Source of the DNA: Microbacterium foliorum
GTDB lineage: Bacteria > Actinomycetota > Actinomycetes > Actinomycetales > Microbacteriaceae
Reading direction: 5' to 3'
NCBI RefSeq assembly: GCF_003367705.1
Contig: NZ_CP031425.1
Coordinates: 1,736,001-1,800,000 of the forward strand
Length of the DNA stretch: 64,000 nucleotides
Made by a program: the position numbers and the translations under genes. The notes beneath the pieces are model-generated. The model was given only the letters and a program-made list of their open reading frames with translations. It ran no database searches and was not told where the DNA came from. This document shows, piece after piece, positions 1 to 7,098 of this stretch (within the stretch, counting starts at the first letter, position 1; each line of letters begins with the position of its first letter).

Positions 1-41
1 AGCGGTGCGAAACAACAGGGTGAACGGGACGATAACTAGCA

Positions 42-67
42 GGGACTGCTGAGGGTTTGGTTGACTC
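42..67 (+). repeat. Left terminal inverted repeat of the IS
   Basis: A 26-bp sequence starting GGGACTGCTGAGGG that is the exact reverse complement of 1277-1302. Identity stops immediately on both sides (bases 41 and 68 do not pair with 1303 and 1276), which defines the repeat ends. Confidence 0.93.
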
Positions 68-100
68 CAACGCTGTGAGGATTTCGGTTCTCACGGGAGG

Positions 101-394
101 ATGGTCAACGTGCCCAAAGCATTCCCCAAGGAGTTCCGGAACGATGTCGTCGCGGTCGCGCGTCGGGGCGACGCCCCGATCAGCCGGATCGCGAAAGACT
201 TCGGCGTCTCGGAGTCGTGCCTGCAACGCTGGCTCAAGATCACCGACATCGAAGACGGCATCAAGCCCGGTGTGACCCAGGCCGACGCAGCCGAGCTGCG
301 AGAGGCGCGCAAACGCATCCGGTTACTCGAGCAGGAGAACGAGATCCTCCGCCGAGCGGCGGCGTATCTGTCACAGGCCTCACTCCCCAAATGA
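101..394 (+). CDS. IS3-family transposase OrfA (HTH protein)
   Basis: A 97-residue DNA-binding subunit. The N-terminal half has the transposase_8-type helix-turn-helix (around residues 14-45, with ISRIAKDFGVSESCLQRW). The C-terminal half is a heptad-patterned helix (around residues 65-92, rich in LREARKRIRLLEQENEIL) typical of the OrfA leucine zipper. GGGAGG lies directly before ATG 101, which is too close for that start, so GTG 110 could be the true start. The stop codon overlaps the orfB start in the tetranucleotide ATGA at 391-394, so the two are translationally coupled or joined by a -1 frameshift. Confidence 0.9.
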   Translation: MVNVPKAFPKEFRNDVVAVARRGDAPISRIAKDFGVSESCLQRWLKITDIEDGIKPGVTQADAAELREARKRIRLLEQENEILRRAAAYLSQASLPK

Positions 395-1260
395 TGTTCC
401 CGCTGGTCCATGAACTGGCCGCTGACCGGATTCCGGTCGCGGTGACCTGCCGGGTGCTGGGCTTCAGCAAGCAAGCATTCTTCCGGTGGCGTGCGAACCC
501 CGTGTCGCAACGCGACTGGGACAACGCTCACCTCACCAACGCCGCCGTCGACCTTCACCGGGATGACCCGGCGTTCGGGTATCGATTCATCTCCGACGAG
601 ATCGAAGCCGAGGCCGGGCTGGCAGCATCGGAACGGCGCGTATGGCGGCTGTGCTCTGAACAGAAACTGTGGTCGGTGTTCTCGAAGAAACGCGGCCTGA
701 ACCGGAAAGCCGGACCGCCCGTCCACGACGATCTCGTGCTCCGCGACTTCACCGCGACACGGGCGGACCAGTTGTGGTTGACCGACATCACCGAGCACTG
801 GACGGACGAGGGGAAGCTGTATCTCTGCGCGATCAAAGACGTCCACTCGAACCGGATCGTCGGTTACTCGCTCGATTCACGGATGACGGCGGAGCTGGCA
901 GTCGCCGCGCTTCGCAACGCGGTTGCGCTGCGCGAACCCCTCGGAACGACGCTGCACTCGGACCGCGGGTCCCAGTTTCGGTCGCGGAAGTTCGTCGAGC
1001 TGCTCCGCCAGAGCGGGATCACGGGATCGATGGGGCGCGTCGGCGCCTGCGCGGATAATGCGGCGATGGAGTCGTTCTTCGCGCTGCTGCAGAAGAACGT
1101 CCTCAACAAGAAGAGGTGGCACTCGAGACAAGAGCTCCGCCTCGAGATCGTGACCTGGATCGAGCGGACCTACCACCGCCGACGCCGGCAACGACGACTC
1201 GGAAGGCTCACACCCATCGAGTTCGAGATAATCAACACACAAGCCGCTCACGCGGCCTGA
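391..1260 (+). CDS. IS3-family transposase OrfB (DDE integrase)
   Basis: The catalytic subunit with an rve-type integrase core. The DDE residues are visible in QLWLTDITEHW (first Asp), TLHSDRGSQF (second Asp) and DNAAMESFFALLQKN (Glu). An HTH_21-like segment lies near the N-terminus (HRDDPAFGYRFISDEI). The open frame extends upstream to 217, but that part lies under orfA in another frame, so I start at ATG 391, which overlaps the orfA stop. The CCC-AAA-TGA junction does not match an ideal -1 slippery heptamer, so coupled re-initiation is as likely as frameshifting. Full length (289 aa). Confidence 0.92.
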   Translation: MMFPLVHELAADRIPVAVTCRVLGFSKQAFFRWRANPVSQRDWDNAHLTNAAVDLHRDDPAFGYRFISDEIEAEAGLAASERRVWRLCSEQKLWSVFSKKRGLNRKAGPPVHDDLVLRDFTATRADQLWLTDITEHWTDEGKLYLCAIKDVHSNRIVGYSLDSRMTAELAVAALRNAVALREPLGTTLHSDRGSQFRSRKFVELLRQSGITGSMGRVGACADNAAMESFFALLQKNVLNKKRWHSRQELRLEIVTWIERTYHRRRRQRRLGRLTPIEFEIINTQAAHAA

Positions 1261-2837
1261 ATACCCCAAACAAGACGAGTCAACCAAACCCTCAGCAGTC
1301 CCGGAAGGTCGTTCCTCCGGTCAGCAATCGCCGCCCAGACACGACTTGCCTGCGGAAGCGGAAGACCGGCATTCCAGCCAAGGCGGTTGCCAATGAAGAG
1401 GTGGACCAGCTGTTCCAGAAGTCCGAGGTTCGCATCAGCTGGGTCGCGATCCTGGCGAATCTGCACGGCATGCGGGGCCAAGGCACCTGGATTCCCTGGC
1501 TGGACCGCCACCAGGTCATGAGTGTTCGCAACAGTGCCGGTTGCTGCAGGGGGGACTGGCGAGCTCGTCTCAATGCTGTGAGCCGATCCAGTCGCTTCTT
1601 GCCGCCATGCGCCTGCGTTCGCGGCGGCCGCGCGTCGCACCATCAAGCTCGTGTCCTGAGCGAACGCAGACAGTATCTCATTTGGCGTCGCGGGGTTCAT
1701 TGCCACGCCTTCACGTACGCGCGCGTAGCGGTCTGCGGCCAGCGTTCGCAGCGTGTCTTCAGGCGTCGCGGGATTCCTTCCCACTCGGAACCTCAGGTCC
1801 GTGTCGTCCCCGAGAGCCAGCGCCAGGAGCATCGCATGGGGTGTGTTGCGGTTGTCTGCCAGCAGTTGCAGCTTGCGGCGTTCTGAGACGGGAACGTGAA
1901 CGGCGATCTGGTTCCGCTTCGTCGCGTTCACGAATCCTTCGCGCAACGTCGGCAGCAGCTCATCGGGATCGCCATCGAGCAGTCGCTCAAGGCTCCAGAT
2001 CGGCATGAGCCCTTGCCGTGGAAGCCAGATGCCCACACTGCGCACGGCCAACTCGTCTTCGAGATCGAGCATGACATACCCGAGCAACTGCCGCAGAAAC
2101 CCGCGCAACTTGGGAATGCTCAACTCCGCGTATACCTTGCAGTCGATCAGCGTGTCGCCGACAAGCCAATCGCCATCAGCTCCGCCCAGCAGCATCGCAC
2201 CGCTGAACCCCGGATTCGGCTCGAAGCGGTCGCCGTCGGCAATTCGGTCGCGCCAGGCGTTGATCTGGGATGCGTTCGCCACGAGCAGCGAACGAATGTC
2301 CGCGATCGCCAGTGGATCGATCGAGGCGGCAAACGAGAGCCCGTCATCTACGGCGTCGCATGATGCGCCTACAGAACCGCTCAGTGCCTCAGGCCCGGCC
2401 CGATAAAACTGCTCGCAGTGAGCGAGCAATATTGATGCGCGGTCGAGATCAGCCTCGTCCGAAGGCGCGGACAGCAGCTGTTCTGCCACTTGGAACGCTT
2501 CGGTCAGTATCCGTGCCCGATGCAACCCATTCTCGATCTCGTCGATGAAACGGGGCAGTTCGGTAATGCCAGCAGCTGAAGCTGAATCCTGTAGGTCGAA
2601 GCCATCCAACGCAAGGCGGGTGCGGATGTCGAATGCTGTCCCAGACCGCGCCGCATCGACACCACGGGGAACAGGAATGAGAAGATCCCTGTCGGAGAGC
2701 TCTGGCAGACCCAAGGTCGCGGCCATGGCATAAGCGGCTTGCGTGTTACCGCGGGTGCCACTCAGCCGCGGGGAGATCCCGTCAAGATACGCACGTACTG
2801 GCGAACCCGCGTCTCGCAACTCGCTCGTAAGGCTCAC
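1248..2837 (-). pseudogene. PD-(D/E)XK nuclease-like / leucine-repeat-variant protein, 3' end cut by the IS
   Basis: The native frame runs from about GTG 2837 (protein starting VSLTSELRDAGSP) to the IS edge at 1303. It then reads through the IS inverted repeat to a stop at 1248, so the last 17 or so residues are IS-derived. A middle segment (native residues about 210-265) has FEPNP, then GDWLVGDTLIDCKVY and LRQLLGYVMLD. This D-x-x-x-D-C-K plus Q-L-L-G-Y pattern resembles PD-(D/E)XK enzymes. The C-terminal part has two NPATPEDTL/NPATPNEIL units like leucine-rich-repeat-variant (HEAT-like) repeats. The start is uncertain (TTG 2933 is also open). How much C-terminus was lost is unknown. The nuclease assignment is motif-based inference. 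Confidence 0.6.
1277..1302 (-). repeat. Right terminal inverted repeat of the IS
   Basis: Exact reverse complement of 42-67 over 26 bp. In the minus direction it supplies the last codons of the interrupted gene that enters the IS from 2837. Confidence 0.93.
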
Positions 2838-3005
2838 GGGTTGATCTTCGCAGATCGGAACGTTTGGCTCGAAGATCCCGTTCACCGTCTCGGTGCCACC
2901 TCTGACCGTGCGTCGCACCGCCCGACGTCCCAACCCTGATTTTGAGCTCAGATCACGGGGCCGCCAGTGCTCGCCGCACGTGATGATTCAGCACTACTTG
3001 AGCTG

Positions 3006-3590
3006 TTACCAGACACCCTTTTCAGCCAGCCGCGCCCACCGCGGGATCAGTGCCGCGAGCATGATGATGAGCGCGGCGGCTCCGACCGCAATCGACACGG
3101 CGCGAACGCGCCACCTGACGGGCTCGAAGTCGTTTCTGGCCAGAATGACTCCGCTCGCGAAGGGCAGGGCAAAGGGAACGATGCTCATCACTACCAGAGC
3201 GAAAACGGCGGACTCCCGCCATGACTCATCCGAGTACAACAGCCCGATGAGCATCAACCAGCCTTTGGTCAAAGCCATGAGCGTTCCGATGCCTCCAATG
3301 ACGCTGGACAGCACGATCATCGTCCGCGGTCGAAGCGCGTCCTCTCCTAGCGAGGCGTGCACCAGGACCAGCACGGACAGGAGCGCCGTCAGCGCCAGGT
3401 AGCTGACGTCTGCGAAGCCCCATTCGCCGTTGTTTATCGGCACGAGTCCGGTGATCATCAGAAACAAGTGAAAGACCGCGAGAACCATCCCGACGCCGAT
3501 CAAGCAGACGGTGGAGATCGCGATGAGCTGCTCGGAGCGCGTCGCCGGCTCCGGTTCTATCCAAAGCGCGACCGGCTTCGTTGAATCCAT
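3006..3590 (-). CDS. Integral membrane protein, unknown function
   Basis: A 194-residue protein with four to five hydrophobic segments (about residues 23-45, 60-80, 90-110, 125-150 and 160-180) and short charged tails. The start at ATG 3590 is favoured by AGGAG ten bases upstream, although the frame is open to 3635. It is the last gene of a minus-strand run of small accessory genes (6205 to 3006) with short gaps. I do not recognise the family. No enzyme motif is visible. Confidence 0.65.
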   Translation of the reverse strand: MDSTKPVALWIEPEPATRSEQLIAISTVCLIGVGMVLAVFHLFLMITGLVPINNGEWGFADVSYLALTALLSVLVLVHASLGEDALRPRTMIVLSSVIGGIGTLMALTKGWLMLIGLLYSDESWRESAVFALVVMSIVPFALPFASGVILARNDFEPVRWRVRAVSIAVGAAALIIMLAALIPRWARLAEKGVW

Positions 3591-3647
3591 GCTGACGACT
3601 CTCCTATGTGAACCCGGACGACTCCCTGCCGCCATGTGTTGACTGCG

Positions 3648-4724
3648 CTATCGCGCCTCGAGAACCGCAACGAACGCCCGATGGTCGGTGCCACCAGATG
3701 CCGAAGGCTCCACAACCCGGGCATCGAGTACCGACCATGCTTCGCCGGCCAGCACATGGTCGATCGGCGAAGCCAGCCATGCAGGAACGGTGGATGGCCA
3801 GGTACCAGCAGGGGCTGCAGTTGCCTCAACCGCAGCGTCCTGGCAGCGCCCGAGATCCAGATGATCGACCGTGGCGTTGAAATCGCCGGCGACGATGACG
3901 TCGGATCCGAGCCTGCTGCATTGCCCGGCGATCCACTGCAGGCCTGCTCTCCAGTCGTCCATGCTCTCGGGCAGGGGCGCGGCCGGGTGCGCCGCGACGA
4001 TCACGGGTCCGTTTCCGTCAGCCGGACGCCAAACGCCGCTGGGAAGTCCAGGCGTGGAACCAACAACCTCGTCGAGCTCGTAGCTGCCGAGTTCATCAGC
4101 GACGAGCAACGACGTCGGGACCCAGGACTCCTCGAGCGAGCCGGCCACAGCGCGGGTGGTTGCTGGTGTCAGATGCATGCCCTCGAGGGCGACCAGGCGC
4201 GAGACCTCGGCGGCAGCGTCTTCGTCCATCTCCGGCAGGCTCACGACGTCGGCTTGCACCTCGAGGACAAGCGCGGCGACATCTGCAGGGGAGGTCGCCC
4301 CGCCCTGGGCGTTCCACACCAGAACCGTCAGATCGCCGTCCGGGAGTCCTGCTGCACCCGTCGCTGAGCTTCCGCGGACCAGGAGAACGCCAGCGTTCCC
4401 GACGCTCGCGGCCAGAGTGACGACCGCGATCCCCGCGGCGATGCTTGCCACCAGGCGGGCTCGCCGTCGGAACAGCAGGAACACCGCTGCAGCGACGATG
4501 GCAGCGAACAGGAGAGCGAGTGCCATCGGGGCGCGGAATGCGATGAGCTGTGCGATGCCGAAAAGGCGCTGCGCGGCGAGTGCCTGCGGCCAGGTCAGCA
4601 GGACCGCCACAGGAATGCAGACCAGCAACGTGATGCTCAGGCCGAGACGACCCCGACCCGCGTCCCTTCCGGTCGAGGCTGGCTCTTGTTCCGCAGCTTC
4701 GGCGACGCGAGTCACAGGCCCCAT
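3648..4724 (-). CDS. Membrane-anchored endonuclease/exonuclease/phosphatase-family protein
   Basis: 358 residues. The N-terminal third has about three hydrophobic helices (around 30-110). The C-terminal part is an EEP-fold domain: LTVLVWNAQGG (metal-binding Asn), LPEMDED (metal Glu), VIVAGDFNATVDH (GDFNAT motif) and the closing GGTDHRAFVAVL with the catalytic His. Known EEP enzymes cleave phosphodiesters in nucleic acids or lipids, and the substrate here cannot be told. The membrane anchor suggests the domain sits at or outside the membrane. ATG 4724 overlaps the stop of the upstream gene by 13 nt, so the two are coupled. The longer open frame to 4976 is an overlap artefact. Confidence 0.8.
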   Translation of the reverse strand: MGPVTRVAEAAEQEPASTGRDAGRGRLGLSITLLVCIPVAVLLTWPQALAAQRLFGIAQLIAFRAPMALALLFAAIVAAAVFLLFRRRARLVASIAAGIAVVTLAASVGNAGVLLVRGSSATGAAGLPDGDLTVLVWNAQGGATSPADVAALVLEVQADVVSLPEMDEDAAAEVSRLVALEGMHLTPATTRAVAGSLEESWVPTSLLVADELGSYELDEVVGSTPGLPSGVWRPADGNGPVIVAAHPAAPLPESMDDWRAGLQWIAGQCSRLGSDVIVAGDFNATVDHLDLGRCQDAAVEATAAPAGTWPSTVPAWLASPIDHVLAGEAWSVLDARVVEPSASGGTDHRAFVAVLEAR

Positions 4725-5110
4725 GTCGGCTGACTGGCTCCCGGCGACAGCAGCACCGCCCACCCCGCGAGGACCAGCGCGATCGCGACGAGAGGCATCA
4801 CCACGACAAGGGCCCGCGCGGCAATGCTTCGCTTGCGCCAGGTCCAGATGCCCCGCACTACAAGCCAGAGCAGCAGCCCCGCTGCGATGGCGAAGAAGAA
4901 CAGTCCGACGGTCACGCCCAACGGGCTCTCGGAGCCTTCCCAGTGGTAGGTCGTGCCGAACTCCCACGGCCGCCACACCAGCCCTGCCATGCCGATCCAG
5001 AACGTGCCGATCAGGCCCGTGATGACTGCGGCGAGCCCGAGAATGAGCGGGGCGATCTGGCCCTCGCCCTGGCTGCCCGCCACGGCTGCATTCTCCTGCG
5101 TCGCGGTCAC
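4712..5110 (-). CDS. Small membrane protein, unknown function
   Basis: 132 residues with three hydrophobic helices (IAPLILGLAAVITGLIGTFW; VTVGLFFFAIAAGLLLWLVV; ALVVVMPLVAIALVLAGW). The GTG start at 5110 is preceded by GGAAGGG at good spacing, and the open frame upstream to 5275 lacks a better site. It overlaps the membrane-bound EEP-phosphatase gene downstream, which suggests a joint function in the membrane. I do not recognise the family. Confidence 0.65.
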   Translation of the reverse strand: MTATQENAAVAGSQGEGQIAPLILGLAAVITGLIGTFWIGMAGLVWRPWEFGTTYHWEGSESPLGVTVGLFFFAIAAGLLLWLVVRGIWTWRKRSIAARALVVVMPLVAIALVLAGWAVLLSPGASQPTWGL

Positions 5111-5255
5111 GGTCCAGCCCTTCCGAAGCGGCACTTCTCTTGAAGTCGTCGATTCGATCCTATTGATCGGTGACGCGAACTCCTGGTGAACCGCTGGGGC
5201 TCCGTGTATTACCTGCCGTTCGGCTCGCTGCCCGCGGCCAGGCGCGTGTGGAGCT

Positions 5256-5564
5256 CTACTCGTGCTCCGATGCATCGCGTACGGCCGACTTGATCAGCGC
5301 TGACAGGTCATCGACGAACTGCTGGCACAGCGCCAACACCGTGGGTCCGCCGTTCTCCAGCCGGCATTCGGCCAGCCGCGCATCATCGATCGGGATCCGC
5401 TTCAGAAATCCGCTGGGTCCGGTGACTTCGATAGACGCGCCGGTCTCGCCTGGTCCCGCGGCTCCCAGCCTCACCTCGACCGGGGCGTCCAAAGGAACGC
5501 TGGCCGCCCGCATCGCTGCATTGCCGAAGTTGGATGCGCTGTTGTTAAATACGCTGCTGATCAT
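5256..5564 (-). CDS. Hypothetical soluble protein
   Basis: 102 residues starting MISSVFNNSASNF. The start at ATG 5564 has a strong GAGGAGAGG ribosome-binding site. The sequence is soluble, with a beta-rich middle (VEVRLGAAGPGETGASIEV) and a C-terminal helix ending DASEHE. No recognised domain. It lies in the same minus-strand run as its membrane-protein neighbours, with a 145-bp gap to the next gene. Confidence 0.6.
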   Translation of the reverse strand: MISSVFNNSASNFGNAAMRAASVPLDAPVEVRLGAAGPGETGASIEVTGPSGFLKRIPIDDARLAECRLENGGPTVLALCQQFVDDLSALIKSAVRDASEHE

Positions 5565-5614
5565 CGTCGCCTCTCCTCGTCGCGTGGATCCTTCGTAGCG
5601 CACGCCGCGCAAAG

Positions 5615-6205
5615 TCACGTCTGCTTGTGCTTGCGGGTCTCCACCACCTGGATCCCGTTGGACCTGAGCTTGGCGACGACCTGCGCGAAGGGCTTCTGGT
5701 ACTCGGCCGCAGGATAGTGCTGCAGCCTGATCCGCACCGTGTGCTTGCCGTCCTTCGACACGACCCCCGGTACATCCAGCGGTTCCCTCAGGCTCAGCAC
5801 CAGGCCGCGATTCAGATGCTTTCTGTCAAACAGGAGCCGGGCCTTGGCGTTGTTGATGTACTGGACCGCAGTAGCCCCCTTGATCGACGCCCGGGGGATC
5901 ACATGGCCTCCGCGGACTATCACGCCAGTGTCGCCGAACTCCAAGTCGATCGCGTCGTCGCCGGTGCGCAACGCCGCAGGAATCCCAGTCACCAGGCCGT
6001 ACGCGGCGAAGGCCAGACCCGCAACCCCGAGGATCAGCGGCCCTCCGCTGAACCAGATCTCGGCCTTGCGCACCGGCATCTCCGGCAAGCCGTTCGCCAC
6101 CAGGTACCATCCCAGCGCGAACAGCGGCGCGCCCAGGAGCACCAGAACCAGGCTCCGCCAGATCCTCGGCCGGTGGTACTCGCTCCTGCTGGTGAAGCTG
6201 CGCAC
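5615..6205 (-). CDS. Membrane protein with PH-like C-terminal region, unknown function
   Basis: About 196 residues from a likely GTG start at 6205. There are two hydrophobic segments (IWRSLVLVLLGAPLFALGWYL and ILGVAGLAFAAYGLVTGI), then a soluble beta-rich domain (IDLEFGDTGVIVRGGHVIP...) resembling bacterial PH-like modules. The open frame runs up to 6517, but that extension is Arg-rich and unlike a protein. The ribosome-binding site at 6205 is weak, so the start is uncertain. No function is assigned. Confidence 0.55.
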   Translation of the reverse strand: MRSFTSRSEYHRPRIWRSLVLVLLGAPLFALGWYLVANGLPEMPVRKAEIWFSGGPLILGVAGLAFAAYGLVTGIPAALRTGDDAIDLEFGDTGVIVRGGHVIPRASIKGATAVQYINNAKARLLFDRKHLNRGLVLSLREPLDVPGVVSKDGKHTVRIRLQHYPAAEYQKPFAQVVAKLRSNGIQVVETRKHKQT

Positions 6206-6359
6206 CTGCGTCCCGCGCCAAGTCGATGTCCTGATGCGATCAATGCCTTCTTGCCGGTTCCATGAACAGGCAATTCTACGGAGCCCTGACGCCGGGCCGT
6301 GGTCGCGATGCCAGCGCCTGCTCCCTCGACGGCTGCGCGGTCCGCTGTCGTGTCCGGCT

Positions 6360-6617
6360 CTACGAGACCGACGGAAAAACCGGGGTGGGACGACGACTCG
6401 AGCCCTTCGGATACTTCTCTGCGTACTCGCGCTGGATCTCGGGCGGCAGTTCGAGCCACATGATCGCCACCTGCTCCCAGAACGCCTTCCAGTACTCTGC
6501 CTCGGTCGGCCGAGCATTCAAAGCAGCTGTGCCCTGGTCCCCGTCTATGGGCGCGACTTTACGGCGGAGGTGCGGTCGAATGTCGGGGCTCTCTGTGTGG
6601 TCGATCAGTCCGTCCAT
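6360..6617 (-). CDS. Small hypothetical protein or gene remnant
   Basis: An 85-residue frame whose second half reads like a real protein (EAEYWKAFWEQVAIMWLELP, then EIQREYAEKYPKG), with an aromatic, charged helical pattern. The first 35 residues are less convincing and no clear ribosome-binding site precedes ATG 6617. It could be a short gene or the surviving end of a longer one, in a stretch where other fragments occur. Confidence 0.35.
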   Translation of the reverse strand: MDGLIDHTESPDIRPHLRRKVAPIDGDQGTAALNARPTEAEYWKAFWEQVAIMWLELPPEIQREYAEKYPKGSSRRPTPVFPSVS

Positions 6618-6841
6618 CGACCGGTTCTAGATCCGATGTAAGTGCAGACACTATCCGAACATCCTTGATCAGCTGTAGTGCCCCGTCGCGGGCCGATCTA
6701 CCGAAGCGATTTGAGTGATCAATTGGGTTGTTCGACGTTTTCAGAAGCAAGTCCTAGGAAGAGAACGACGCCTATCACGGAGATACCCCTCTTTGTCCGT
6801 GCTGCGGGACGTCCCTGACCAAGCGGTACGTCTACTCCGAG
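6618..6841. other. Intergenic stretch with no intact gene
   Basis: I see no complete gene here. From 6758 the plus strand encodes a CPCCG-type zinc-ribbon half in frame with the fragment below, after an in-frame TAG at 6755-6757. That points to decay of a longer gene. Confidence 0.4.
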
Positions 6842-7012
6842 ATGCACTGCGAGAACTGCAGATTCGGGCTCGACGATGAGGAGGGCACTGACCGGAGCGA
6901 TGAGTCCCTGAGCGTGTACGAAGCAGCGGACATCTGGGCTTCCCACGGGAAGGACGAGGAATACGCCTTCGGGTACTCCGAGGCTGAGCTCGAAGAGGCT
7001 CTGCGGAGCTAG
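6842..7012 (+). pseudogene. Remnant of a small zinc-ribbon protein gene
   Basis: From ATG 6842 the frame gives 56 acidic residues (MHCENCRFGLDDEEG... ending LEEALRS, stop TAG 7010-7012). Upstream in the same frame, codons from 6758 encode CPCCGTSLTKRYVYSE, so a four-cysteine ribbon (C-x-C-C...C-x-x-C) spans the Met. No ATG, GTG or TTG lies between the stop at 6755 and 6842, and no ribosome-binding site precedes 6842. The gene therefore seems to have lost its start. Translation from 6842 alone would give only half of the ribbon. Confidence 0.45.
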
Positions 7013-7098
7013 CCCACCTTGGCGCGGCCACCGTCTGCATATCGTGGTTCCCGACCACGGTCGCGACTCGTGTCGTCGCCAACTGGCACACTGAGGTC

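Larger units (their letters stand above)
42..1302 (+). mobile_element. IS3-family insertion sequence, complete
   Basis: The element is bounded by perfect 26-bp inverted repeats (42-67 and 1277-1302) and encodes two overlapping ORFs, orfA and orfB, as IS3 elements do. Length is 1261 bp, normal for the family. The transposase genes look intact, so the copy may be active. The bases just outside the repeats (CTAGCA on the left, GGAAGG on the right) show no 3-4 bp target duplication, which an IS3 insertion normally leaves. This suggests that one flank was exchanged or deleted after insertion. The right end cuts the 3' end of the minus-strand gene at 1303-2837. Confidence 0.93.

Noticed and set aside
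385..391. -1 slippery heptamer for an OrfAB fusion
   Set aside because: CCCCAAA does not fit the X-XXY-YYZ pattern, so fusion by frameshift is not supported, though not excluded.
5206..6517. Longer version of the PH-like membrane gene starting at 6517
   Set aside because: The extra N-terminus is Arg/Ser-rich and gene-unlike, and a GTG near 6205 starts the hydrophobic segment.
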